From the NCBI RefSeq assembly GCF_000520815.1, contig NZ_ASRY01000315.1, forward strand, positions 1-64,000: a stretch of 64,000 nucleotides of DNA, read 5' to 3'. The notes below the pieces were generated by a model. It worked only from the letters and a program-made list of their open reading frames with translations. It was not told where the DNA came from and did no database searches. The position numbers and the translations under genes are program-made. Positions 53,986 through 63,705 of the stretch are shown piece after piece; the first letter of the stretch is position 1, and each line of letters starts with the position of its first letter. This stretch comes from Paenibacillus maysiensis (GTDB lineage: Bacteria; Bacillota; Bacilli; Paenibacillales; Paenibacillaceae).

Positions 53986-54776
53986 TGAGAAAATATAGAG
54001 CCATTATAGCCGTTTTGTTGTTCTTTGCTGTTTTTGTGGCGGTTCCTATGGAAATGAAGGGCGAACCAGCAACGACAGAAATGAAGCCCTTGATTTATGA
54101 TGAAGCGGGTCTGCTCAATCAAGAAGAGTATAATGTGTTGAACGCTATGGCTAATCAATATGGAGCGGAAAGAGAAACGGACATTATTATTTATACTACC
54201 CTCAATCCCGACAATATGGATGTTATGAAAATGACGCAGGACTTTTATGATGACCATGGCCCTGGGTATGACAGATCTCATGGGAACGCGGTCATTTTAA
54301 CGATGGATATGAGAAATAGAGAGATTTATTTGGCCGGATTTTATAAGGCAGAACGGTATCTGGATGACGACAGACTAGATAAAATACGTAACGAGATTAG
54401 CCCGTATCTGACGAGCGGTAACTATGGGCTGGCATTTCAAAAGTATATTCTGAGCGCGCACAGATATTTGGCAATCCGTCCAGGGGTGAATCCAGACAGT
54501 ATATTTTTTAAAGGCTGGCTTCATTTGGCGGTTGCACTGGGATTGGCGGCGATTATCGTGGGCAAGATGGTTTCCAATTCCGGTGGCCGAGTTACGGTAA
54601 ATCGGCAGACCTACGAGGATGCGGGCAATTCAGGGATTCTGGAGCATCGGGACCAGTACCTTCATACCACGACAACGAAACGGAAGATTGAAAAGAGCAG
54701 CAGCAGTAGCGGCTCAAGCGGGGGCGGAACCACCAGCGGCGGTCATTCGCATAGCGGCAGCAGAGGTTCATTTTAA
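53985..54776 (+). CDS. ydjH: TPM-domain membrane protein (YdjH-like)
   Basis: This 263-aa protein has an N-terminal signal anchor (about 5-22), an extracytoplasmic TPM domain (about 35-150; DEAGLLNQEEYNVLNAMANQ, HGNAVILTMDMRNREIYLAG), a second transmembrane helix (about 168-187), and a Ser/Gly/His-rich tail ending GGHSHSGSRGSF, typical of TPM proteins. The GTG start at 53985 has GGGAGGGGG upstream. Part of the ydjFGHI-like set. Confidence 0.82.
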   Translation: MRKYRAIIAVLLFFAVFVAVPMEMKGEPATTEMKPLIYDEAGLLNQEEYNVLNAMANQYGAERETDIIIYTTLNPDNMDVMKMTQDFYDDHGPGYDRSHGNAVILTMDMRNREIYLAGFYKAERYLDDDRLDKIRNEISPYLTSGNYGLAFQKYILSAHRYLAIRPGVNPDSIFFKGWLHLAVALGLAAIIVGKMVSNSGGRVTVNRQTYEDAGNSGILEHRDQYLHTTTTKRKIEKSSSSSGSSGGGTTSGGHSHSGSRGSF

Positions 54777-54795
54777 CGGAAGGGATGGATGCAGA

Positions 54796-55794
54796 ATGGG
54801 ATTCTTCAGAAACCAATTTGCGAATGTGGTAGAGTGGGAAGAATTTAGAGATGATATGATTTTTTGGAAATGGAGCAACCGGGAGATTAAAAAAGGAAGT
54901 AAGTTAATGATCCGCTCCGGTCAAGATGCGATTTTCGTAAATAACGGCAAGATCGAAGGGATTTTCGAGAATGAAGGATCTTACAATATAGATTCTGAGA
55001 TTATCCCGTTTCTGTCCACGCTAAAAGGGTTTAAATTCGGCTTTAACAGTGGTATGAGGGTGGAAGTTTTATTCGTCAATACGAAGGAGTTTACCGTCAA
55101 ATGGGGGACGCAAAATCCGGTTTTGATCCCGACTTCCCAGCTTCCAGGCGGTATGCCTATTCGTGCGAATGGCACGTTTAATTTTAAGGTGGACGATTAT
55201 GTTACGCTTATAGATAAGATCGCCGGGATGAAAGACAGCTATCTGGTGGAGGATGTTAAAATCCGGATTACTTCTGTGCTGGATCAGTTGTTAATGAAGT
55301 GGATCAGCAGAGAAGGGAAGGACATGTTTAATCTGCAAGCGAATGCTTCCGATATTTCCAAAGGCATTCAAGAAGATCTGGATATGCAAGTGATGGACAA
55401 CGGGATGACGATTACAGGCTTTCATGTGATGAGCTTCAATTATCCTCAAGAAATTCAGGATATGATTACGAAGACGGCTTCTCATGAAATGATCGGTAAT
55501 TTGCAAAAGTATCAACAGATCACGATGACGGACGGTATTGCATCTGGCAACGTAAAAGGCGGCGGCGCTGCTTCGGATATGGCGAGTATGATGATGGGGA
55601 TGAATATAGCAAATGAAATGATGAAAAATTTGAACCCCAACCAAAAGCCTCCTGCCGAGGCTCAACCGGAATCTGAATCTGCTACTCCTTCTCCTACTGG
55701 AGACCATAAAAAGCCCAATTTCTGTCCTAACTGCGGTGTGAAAAACGAAGGAGCTAACTTCTGTCCGAATTGTGGTCAGAAATTGAACGCGTAA
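54796..55794 (+). CDS. ydjI: SPFH-domain protein with C-terminal zinc ribbon (YdjI-like)
   Basis: This 332-aa protein has an N-terminal SPFH/virion-core-like domain (about 1-240; VVEWEEFRDDMIFWKWSNRE, VEVLFVNTKEFTVKWGTQNP) and a double-CxxC zinc ribbon at the end (CPNCGVKNEG...CPNCGQK). It is predicted to scaffold the PspA-like protein at membrane sites. The ATG at 54796 follows GAAGGGATGG. The longer in-frame ORF from 54619 overlaps ydjH in another frame and is not used. Confidence 0.85.
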   Translation: MGFFRNQFANVVEWEEFRDDMIFWKWSNREIKKGSKLMIRSGQDAIFVNNGKIEGIFENEGSYNIDSEIIPFLSTLKGFKFGFNSGMRVEVLFVNTKEFTVKWGTQNPVLIPTSQLPGGMPIRANGTFNFKVDDYVTLIDKIAGMKDSYLVEDVKIRITSVLDQLLMKWISREGKDMFNLQANASDISKGIQEDLDMQVMDNGMTITGFHVMSFNYPQEIQDMITKTASHEMIGNLQKYQQITMTDGIASGNVKGGGAASDMASMMMGMNIANEMMKNLNPNQKPPAEAQPESESATPSPTGDHKKPNFCPNCGVKNEGANFCPNCGQKLNA

Positions 55795-55855
55795 CCCATG
55801 AGGTCGGTTTATTTACGAGCTGAACATAAATTTGTTTAATACTGAATAAGTGATT

Positions 55856-56062
55856 AGTCCAAGGTGCGAATTTATTGTGGGTAAAAGACTTTTGCAGTCC
55901 CATAGCATGTTCCCAACGAATGATATTGAGAAGACATCTGAGTTTTACAGCCGATATTTAGGGTTTAGGGCTGTGTCATATTTGGAAGCAGAAGAGCCAC
56001 ATATTTGTTTGTATCGTGATGATACGGAAATTAAAGGATTGAAAAATGTGCACAAGATATAG
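55856..56062 (+). pseudogene. Glyoxalase/VOC-domain fragment
   Basis: MFPTNDIEKTSEFYSRYLGF-RAVSYLEAEEPHICLYRDD is the first half of a VOC (glyoxalase/bleomycin resistance) protein, then the frame ends. Upstream codons match poorly and the C-terminal half is missing. Confidence 0.6.
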
Positions 56063-56073
56063 GAGCAACGAAG

Positions 56074-56301
56074 ATGACCAAATTCCATGATCAGATCATT
56101 GCGTGGTACAAGTTTGATGATGCTGGGAACGTCGGCAAGGATAGCTCAGGGCAAGGTAATGACGGGGTTGCTTCCGGCGCGGTAGCACCAACAATCTCCA
56201 ATGCTAGCGGCAGAGCGGCTTTGACGCTTGGGGAGGTCCTAATGATACATCGTATATACAGCTTAGTTAGGGTAATGATAGTGGAACCTTTTCCTGCTTA
56301 A
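56074..56301 (+). pseudogene. LamG-domain glycosidase-like fragment
   Basis: DQIIAWYKFDDAGNVGKDSS-GQGNDGVASG is the start of a LamG (concanavalin-like) domain found on secreted glycosidases. After GRAALTLGE the frame shifts (GGPNDTSYIQL continues in another frame), and the rest is absent. No signal peptide. Confidence 0.55.
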
Positions 56302-56303
56302 AA

Positions 56304-56360
56304 ACAAAAAAGGGGTGTCCCAAGCAGCCGAATTATGGCTTTTGGGGCACCCCCTTTTTT
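56304..56360. terminator. Bidirectional terminator before the phytase gene end
   Basis: AAAAAAGGGGTG-tccc...GGGGCACCCCCTTTTTT, A-run on the left and T-run on the right. Confidence 0.82.
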
Positions 56361-56404
56361 CTATAAATAGAGTCAGAATGCTGAGTTGATTTCCCCGACA
56401 GGCA

Positions 56405-57844
<1,440 letters not shown>

Positions 57845-57869
57845 TCAGTATAAAGGGGCAATATAACGG

Positions 57870-57902
57870 GAGTATGTTAAAAATGTAAAGGAGATGTAAT
57901 GC
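57870..57902 (-). promoter_or_regulatory. Possible Pho box upstream of the phytase gene
   Basis: On the minus strand ATTACA-tctcc-TTTACA shows two TTACA units 11 bp apart, followed by TTAACA at a shorter interval. Such repeats bind PhoP in Bacillus, where phytase is phosphate-controlled. The match is partial. Confidence 0.4.
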
Positions 57903-57918
57903 CTGTACATTTTTCGAT

Positions 57919-58113
57919 TCAATGAGCCGGCTTCCAGTATTGTTGTCTGTAATTCTTCGGAGACATTCCGAATTTTTCTTTAAAGCATTTGGAGAAATAG
58001 CTGGCTTGGGAGAACCCTGTTTCTTCTATGATTTGTTGGACGGACCAGTCGGTTTGCAGCAGGAGACTGCGTCCTTGATCCAGACGGGAAACGGTTTTTC
58101 TACGTGAATCCAC
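57919..58113 (-). pseudogene. AraC-family regulator 3' fragment
   Basis: QGRSLLLQTDWSVQQIIEET and GFSQASYFSKCFKEKFGMSP-KNYRQ are the second helix-turn-helix of an AraC regulator. The ligand domain and the first HTH are missing. It abuts a transporter fragment on the other strand. Confidence 0.75.
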
Positions 58114-58469
58114 TGGAGGTTAATCCTTTTCAAAAATCCAGAAAAGATCAGGAGCATGTAAAAACAGAACGGCAAAAATGGTTCTTCTGCGCCTGCGGAC
58201 CTGACCTTTTTGATTCATGTATTTTGGCTGCACTGGGTCAGGTCGTGATTTTAATGGGAAGTACGGACTTAACCCTCATTATTATCGGTTGGATTATTGG
58301 TGCTTTAGGATCAGGCTTTGCATGCTCCCCTACTGCGTTGTCTGGCATTCAGTTCAGCTTTATCTGGCTACCGTTTATCATCTTCCTGATCAGCATCATT
58401 CCTATGTTTTTGTATAAAAAATTGGAAAAGAATGAAGTATCCTTTCACCAGGATTTAAAATGTGAGTAA
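58104..58469 (+). pseudogene. Sugar:cation symporter (GPH type) 3' remnant
   Basis: LIIIGWIIGALGSGFACSPT is joined directly to LSGIQFSFIWLPFIIFLISI, with the loop between two helices deleted. These are C-terminal helices of an MFS/GPH transporter. The N-terminal part is unrelated sequence. Confidence 0.55.
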
Positions 58470-58629
58470 AACCATTGACAGGATTTTCTTTTGGAGGGAT
58501 ACTTCTATGTAGAGAAAAGTGTACAGAATCAAGAACTAGATACATCTAGCCTTGCAACTTTAATTTTTTCGCCATGAAAGCTCTTCTGTTGAAGGGTTTT
58601 TTTCAATTTGATAAAAAGAATGTGATGAT

Positions 58630-60021
58630 ATGAGTCAACTGAGTGTAAGGATGAGAACACACGGCTTTCTAAATAGGCATTTTTCGGGAGAGTCTATTGA
58701 TTATCGACAAATTATTGCTTTATTTATTCCTCTACTGATCGATCAGGCTTTTATCGTGGGTCTTAATTTGGTGAATACGGCAATGATCAGTTCATCGGGT
58801 ATGGCGGCGGTCAGCGCGGTGAATATGATTGATTCCCTGAATATTTTCTTGATTAATGTATTTGTCGCTGTGTCTACCGGGGGAACGGTTGTCGTGGCAC
58901 AGTATAAGGGGAGCGGTAACGACCTCATGGTCTCTAAAGCCGCATCCGGCACCATTTCCTCCGTTTCCTTGCTGGCCTTGGCTATCAGTCTGTTTATGAT
59001 CTTGCTGTACAATCCGATCTTAAGTGTTCTGTTTGGCTCCGCCTCGGCTGATGTATTAGCTAACGGTAAGGTGTATCTGCTGGGAAGCTGTATGTCTTTC
59101 GTGGGGATTGCGATCGTTGAGGCGGTGTGTGGAGCGCTGAGGGGGATCGGGAAGACGAGGGCATCGCTGGCTCTTTCTCTCATCATGAACCTCTCGTACG
59201 TGCTTTTAAATGTAATATTCATTAATGTATTGGACATGGGTGTGCTGGGCATGACGATTGCCGTAAATGTGTCCAGATATGCAGGGGCAGTCTGCGCGTT
59301 GATCTATTTGGTCAGGGTAGATGACGACTTGCGTGTTCAGCTTAGAGATATGCTTTATTTTAATCTAGCCATGCTTAAAAAGATTCTGTTCATCGGGCTT
59401 CCTTTTGCAGCGGAACAGATGTTTTTCAATGGGGGTAAAATTTTAACCCAAATTTTCATTGTGAGCCTGGGAACAAATGCGTTGGCGACGAATGCCATTT
59501 GCTCATCACTGGCTAACGTGTTCCAAATTCCTGCGAATGCCTTGGCTCTTACGATTGTGACTGTAGTTGGTCAATGTATGGGTCGTCGAAATGTCGAGGA
59601 TGCCCGCAAGTTTACCAAATCATTTATTTGGCTATCGTCTTCTTCTTTTATTGTAATGGGATTAATCCTGATGCCTTTGTTCAAGCCAATGGTGGGTCTG
59701 TTTCATCCTCCTGCTGAAATCGTAGATGACATTTTCATTGTCATACTGATTAATACGTTGGCCCAGATTCCGCTCTGGTCCATTGCCTTTATTACACCCT
59801 CTGCGCTTAGGGCAGCAGGTGATTCGAAATTTACGTCCCTCACCTCGATGCTGTCCATGTGGTTGTGCAGGGTGGTGCTTGGGTATATTTTGGGCATTGT
59901 GTTCAACCTGGGAATTGTTGGTGTCTGGCTGGCTATGGATATTGAATGGGGTGTGCGGGGGATCGTTTTCCTTTGGCGCTTCCGTGGCAACAAATGGGTC
60001 CAGCATCGTTTGATCGACTGA
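58630..60021 (+). CDS. MATE-family efflux transporter
   Basis: This 463-aa protein has about twelve transmembrane helices with the MATE layout: an N-terminal half starting IIALFIPLLIDQAFIVGLNL and VNTAMISSSGMAAVSAVNM, and a second half with IGLPFAAEQMFFNGGKILTQ, GTNALATNAICSSLANVFQI. It probably exports cationic drugs or metabolites using sodium or protons. The ribosome site (TGATGAT) is weak. A short hairpin with T7 lies about 40 bp upstream (58,570-58,603) and may be an attenuator. Confidence 0.9.
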   Translation: MSQLSVRMRTHGFLNRHFSGESIDYRQIIALFIPLLIDQAFIVGLNLVNTAMISSSGMAAVSAVNMIDSLNIFLINVFVAVSTGGTVVVAQYKGSGNDLMVSKAASGTISSVSLLALAISLFMILLYNPILSVLFGSASADVLANGKVYLLGSCMSFVGIAIVEAVCGALRGIGKTRASLALSLIMNLSYVLLNVIFINVLDMGVLGMTIAVNVSRYAGAVCALIYLVRVDDDLRVQLRDMLYFNLAMLKKILFIGLPFAAEQMFFNGGKILTQIFIVSLGTNALATNAICSSLANVFQIPANALALTIVTVVGQCMGRRNVEDARKFTKSFIWLSSSSFIVMGLILMPLFKPMVGLFHPPAEIVDDIFIVILINTLAQIPLWSIAFITPSALRAAGDSKFTSLTSMLSMWLCRVVLGYILGIVFNLGIVGVWLAMDIEWGVRGIVFLWRFRGNKWVQHRLID

Positions 60022-60027
60022 ATAGGT

Positions 60028-60082
60028 CCACTACCATAAAATTGACTTCTGAATGAAGGCATTTTATAGTAGTGGATTTTTT
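60028..60082 (+). terminator. Terminator after the MATE gene
   Basis: CCACTACCATAAAAT / ATTTTATAGTAGTGG and a T-run. Confidence 0.88.
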
Positions 60083-60107
60083 TTCTTTCTGTACTTCGTT
60101 CAGGCTC

Positions 60108-60516
60108 TTACTCCATCCTGATCCCTATATTACCGAACTGTGCTCCCTGCTGCATACGGTGGAAGGCTTGTGCCGTGTCTTGTAAAGGGAATACGTCTTT
60201 TCGCTTCGCTACGTGATGTGACGCTGACCCGTGCGCCCGCCGCTAAAGCCATAAGCATGGCATACGTGGCTACACCGCCGCCAATACCGGGAATGAGGAC
60301 ATGCTCACCCTGCTGTAATTGGCCTCTGGTAAAGAGAGCGCGGTAAGCGGTCAAAGCAGACAAAGGTAGCACCCCTGCTTCGTCCCAAGATAGGTAAGCT
60401 GGCTTGCGGACGGCATTTTGGACGGGGATGATAACCGATTCAGCGAATGTCCCGTCTGAAGGTCCGCCCAGAATGGCTGGAACCAAGGGAATGTGGTGCG
60501 TATGAACACATTATCC
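60108..60516 (-). pseudogene. Zinc-binding alcohol dehydrogenase, deleted and frameshifted
   Basis: The middle part ([57 protein letters not shown]) is joined to a C-terminal piece [27 protein letters not shown] in another frame at 60,108-60,190. About 100 residues between SRSEAKR and the tail are gone, and the N-terminus is absent. Confidence 0.75.
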
Positions 60517-60559
60517 TCTTTCATATGAAACGAAAAAAGGGACCCCAAAGGGGCTGTTG

Positions 60560-60605
60560 ACAAAGTGGGAAAGGAGCTGCGACTCCTTCCCACTTTGTTT
60601 TTTTG
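60560..60605. terminator. Strong hairpin terminator
   Basis: ACAAAGTGGGAAAGGAG / CTCCTTCCCACTTTGT with T7. The flanking GGGGCTGTTGACAAAG recalls an insertion-sequence end, but no element is visible. Confidence 0.8.
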
Positions 60606-60694
60606 GAGTTATTAATTGAATTACTTTGGAATACAGGTTACTTTTCTAATTTCCGTAATAGAATTTTTATTCAATTTGATTTTTTAAAGACCGT

Positions 60695-60742
60695 ATAAAA
60701 AAAGCTTCAAAAGATTAAAAACATCCTTTAAAGCTTTTGAAT
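60695..60742 (-). terminator. Terminator of the PTS operon
   Basis: Minus-strand hairpin TTCAAAAGCTTTA...CTTTTGAAGCTT with a following T7. Confidence 0.6.
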
Positions 60743-60787
60743 ATTACTTATACATTTTTAAAGTTAGAAAGTTCATCAAAAGCAAAG

Positions 60788-61243
60788 TTATTCGTTAAGT
60801 TTTTTTAGTACATATTGAGGGACGGATGCTTGATCTAATGTTAAACAATTATCAATGAATTCTTTCTGCTGAAATAATGAGATTAATTTTTTTAACATTC
60901 TCACATGTATTTTTCCTGAAGAAAGAGCCATATTAAAAATTAAATTACAAGAGATTTTTTCGTCAGGATCTTCCATTTTACCAAAAGATACTGGGGTTTT
61001 TGTTCGAACAATACTAATACTATTAAATAATACGTTTTCAGAATTACTATGGGGCATTGCTATAGTAGATCCGTTAGGTAAAGAAAGTCCGGTTGGAAAT
61101 AATTTTTCCCTGTCTACACATGCTTTAATAAAATCTGTTTTTACAGCATTATGCGTTACTAAAACTTCTCCAGCCTTTTTTATAGCATCAATATCGTTAA
61201 AAGCGTCTTGCTCTGTAAAGTATATTTCCAATTCCAGTTCCAT
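60788..61243 (-). CDS. PTS EIIA component, galactitol/fructose type
   Basis: This 151-aa cytoplasmic phosphocarrier has the EIIA signature GLSLPNGSTIAMPHSNSENV with the phosphorylatable His in MPHS. It takes phosphate from HPr and passes it to EIIB. It is the last gene of a run isomerase-IIC-IIB-IIA on the minus strand. Similar to GatA-type EIIA; the sugar is unknown. Confidence 0.88.
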   Translation of the reverse strand: MELELEIYFTEQDAFNDIDAIKKAGEVLVTHNAVKTDFIKACVDREKLFPTGLSLPNGSTIAMPHSNSENVLFNSISIVRTKTPVSFGKMEDPDEKISCNLIFNMALSSGKIHVRMLKKLISLFQQKEFIDNCLTLDQASVPQYVLKKLNE

Positions 61244-61263
61244 GTATTACACCCACCTCTTCC

Positions 61264-61560
61264 TTACGATAGCTCTTTTCTTATTGCTTCTAAAACTTCA
61301 TCTTCACCTATTCCTGTCAAAAGTCCAATACCAATGATTACTTTTGTAGTGATATTTTCATTGTCAATTTTTGTGGATGATACAACTAAATCTTTACTGT
61401 TTATCTTCTCAGCTGAAGCGTCTCCACGTAGGTCAATAAGGGAAGCCTTTTCAATTTCAGCGTCAATATTTACTTCTTTAAAATAGTCCTCCAGCATAGA
61501 AACCATAATTGATGAAGATGCAATTCCATTTCCACATACTACTAGTACTTTCTTACGCAT
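61264..61560 (-). CDS. PTS EIIB component, galactitol type
   Basis: This 98-aa protein begins MRKKVLVVCGNGIASSSIMV, with the phospho-cysteine in the CGNGIASS loop as in GatB-type EIIB. AAGGTG precedes the ATG at 61560; an ATG three codons upstream lies within that site. It transfers phosphate from EIIA to the incoming sugar at EIIC. Confidence 0.9.
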   Translation of the reverse strand: MRKKVLVVCGNGIASSSIMVSMLEDYFKEVNIDAEIEKASLIDLRGDASAEKINSKDLVVSSTKIDNENITTKVIIGIGLLTGIGEDEVLEAIRKELS

Positions 61561-61584
61561 AAAAATCACCTTTTCCTTATAGTA

Positions 61585-62946
61585 TTATACGGATTTTACT
61601 GCATTAGTTTTATTTCTTTTTCTTTTTAATAGGTAACCAATCGAAATAAGAAGTAATCCTATTAGGATGAATCCAATTACACCTACATTTGTTGTTGCGG
61701 CGAATAGACCTGTAAAAGGATTAGCAGAAGGATTTAATGATGAGTACATAACTCCATCATGTCCACCTGCTCCGAACTTCAGAAATACTTCTGTAGTTGG
61801 CTTAGCCATCCATGTTGAAATATATAGTCCTCCACCAAAACAAATAGTAGCAGCAAGCCATGTACGGATAATATTCCCTTTAAAAACTGGAACCATACAT
61901 GCTATGAAAAAAACGAATTGTGATAAATCACCCAGTGGCATTACTGTATTACCAGGTAGAATAACTGCTAAAATAAGCATAGTTGGAATTAATAATAATG
62001 CTGGTGCAATTACCGAGGGATGCCCAATAATTAAAGCAGTATCCATCCCCACTGTAATTTTTCTATCTGGAAATCTTTTGACTAACTTTTTACGGGCTGC
62101 TTTTGATAACGGTACTAAGCCCTCCATCATGATAGATGTCATTTTTGGAAGTAAAAGCATTACTGCGGCAATATACATTCCTAATTGTAAGCTTGAAATA
62201 ATTGTTTTGTATGGATCGCTCCACCCAAATCCAAATAGACCAAGTACAACACCGATAAAAAAGCCTACAATAGTTGGATCTCCTAGAATACCAAATCTCT
62301 TCTGAATAGTTTCTGAAGTAACATTAAGTTTATTAAATCCAGGAATTCGATCAAACAACCAATTAAATGGATAAGCAAAAATAAGATAGGTATTCGCTAC
62401 TGGATGAGAAATGGAAACGCCTTCTGGTAAATTGAAATATTCCTCATTATTTTTTGCTCCTAAGTCGGCAGCAATAAGTGCCCATACGTGAAATAGACCT
62501 GCAGTCAGTATGCCATATAAAAGGCTGCCGGAAAATGCAGCAACAATAGCTCCCATAGAAGCATTCTGATGTAAATTAAATAAATCAACATTCACACAAT
62601 CAATTAAACGTAAGAATAACATTATTATGTTAATCGCGAAACATAATGGGATTACTATAGCACCCAAATCAGAGCCAAACCCCATAACTGCAGTAGCAGC
62701 CCCACCTACATCAATCGTATTTAATGATGAACCAGTATTTTCAGCTAATCCTTTAATAGCTGGCTGCATTTTGTCTAACATTAAATTGATTGTCATTGTT
62801 AAGCCAATAAATCCAATACCAACTTTCATAGCTGACGCTATGCATTCAGAGAGAGGTCTTCCGAACAATAACATTACTATTAAAAATACGAATGGAATAA
62901 AGATAAAGTTACCAAGATCATTTATAAAGTGAGTGATGATATCCAT
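61585..62946 (-). CDS. PTS EIIC component, galactitol type
   Basis: This 453-aa integral membrane permease of the GatC/SgcC family has about eleven transmembrane helices (IFIPFVFLIVMLLFGRPLSE, VGIGFIGLTMTINLMLDKMQ). It imports and phosphorylates its substrate together with the IIB and IIA products. The C-terminal end is basic (LLKRKRNKTN). It is 59 bp downstream of the isomerase gene. Confidence 0.9.
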   Translation of the reverse strand: MDIITHFINDLGNFIFIPFVFLIVMLLFGRPLSECIASAMKVGIGFIGLTMTINLMLDKMQPAIKGLAENTGSSLNTIDVGGAATAVMGFGSDLGAIVIPLCFAINIIMLFLRLIDCVNVDLFNLHQNASMGAIVAAFSGSLLYGILTAGLFHVWALIAADLGAKNNEEYFNLPEGVSISHPVANTYLIFAYPFNWLFDRIPGFNKLNVTSETIQKRFGILGDPTIVGFFIGVVLGLFGFGWSDPYKTIISSLQLGMYIAAVMLLLPKMTSIMMEGLVPLSKAARKKLVKRFPDRKITVGMDTALIIGHPSVIAPALLLIPTMLILAVILPGNTVMPLGDLSQFVFFIACMVPVFKGNIIRTWLAATICFGGGLYISTWMAKPTTEVFLKFGAGGHDGVMYSSLNPSANPFTGLFAATTNVGVIGFILIGLLLISIGYLLKRKRNKTNAVKSV

Positions 62947-63005
62947 AGTAGTGGTTTACTAGATTCAAATATCTAGTTTTCCTCCTTTTATTTTTATTCT
63001 CATAA

Positions 63006-63527
63006 TTAGTTATCTGGTCTGAATCCCATATTCCAAGCAACATAACTTGGTTTTTGCAAAAGTTTATTATCATTTATTTCGGCTGCTTGCAGATTTTTTT
63101 TTGAATTTTCTTTTGCCGTAGAAAAATCGAAAGCGTTATCATACCAAGCATCTAAAATCATCTTAGTATACTCTAAACTGTTGACGTTACAACCAAGTCC
63201 AATAATCTGAGCATTATTACTCAATCTTGCTCTTTTTGCCGAATAAGGATTTGTAACTGCGACGGCTCTAATGCCCCAATGTTTGTTGGCTTGGCAAGTG
63301 AATCCAATTCCTGTACCACAAATATAAATTCCCAATCTAAAATGATCTTTTTGTAATAGTGTTGCCATTTCATCAGCTAATTCCGCAAAGGTATTCATTC
63401 CTTGCTCTTTCGTCTTTACAGGGTCAAAGACAATCTCTGCATTTTTTTCGGTCAATAAATACTCCTTAATTTCCTCCTTTCTGTTGAAACCTATATCATC
63501 ACAAGCAATAGCAATTTTAGTAGACAC
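63006..63527 (-). CDS. RpiB/LacAB-family sugar-phosphate isomerase
   Basis: This 173-aa enzyme shows the family features IAIACDDIGFNRKEEIKEYL, GIYICGTGIGFTCQANKHWG-IRAVAV and RLSNNAQIIGLGCNV. RpiB interconverts ribulose- and ribose-5-phosphate, and LacAB acts on galactose-6-phosphate. The GTG at 63527 follows GAGGGGG; the ORF to 63572 overlaps the promoter. It heads the PTS operon, so it probably isomerises the imported sugar phosphate. Confidence 0.85.
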   Translation of the reverse strand: MSTKIAIACDDIGFNRKEEIKEYLLTEKNAEIVFDPVKTKEQGMNTFAELADEMATLLQKDHFRLGIYICGTGIGFTCQANKHWGIRAVAVTNPYSAKRARLSNNAQIIGLGCNVNSLEYTKMILDAWYDNAFDFSTAKENSKKNLQAAEINDNKLLQKPSYVAWNMGFRPDN

Positions 63528-63571
63528 CTTTAAAACCCCCTCGTTTTGTATGCGCTTTACTTTGCATACCA

Positions 63572-63668
63572 ATAATATAATTGGTTTTGGTTGGTTGTCA
63601 ATATTTATTTATGTATAAAATATTTATAAATAAGGCTTATTGACACCAACTAAAACCAATTGTATTCT
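63572..63668. promoter_or_regulatory. Divergent promoters with mirrored operators
   Basis: Rightward: TTGACA (63640-63645), 17 bp, TATTCT (63663-63668). Leftward: TTGACA (63601-63596), 18 bp, TATTAT (63577-63572). Each -35 is the inner edge of an arm of an inverted repeat, AATTGGTTTTGGTTGG... (63579-63601) and ...CCAACTAAAACCAATT (63640-63661), so one regulator should control both sides. Confidence 0.8.
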
Positions 63669-63705
63669 TACTTTAAGAAAAAAATATAAACATGGAGTGG
63701 CTAAA

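Noticed and set aside
54619-54795. N-terminal extension of the SPFH gene
   Set aside because: It is out-of-frame ydjH sequence; the SPFH start MGFFRNQF at 54796 has its own ribosome site.
60541-60605. GGGGCTGTTGACAAAG as an insertion-sequence end
   Set aside because: No partner end, no transposase and no target duplication are visible; the stem with T7 is explained as a terminator.
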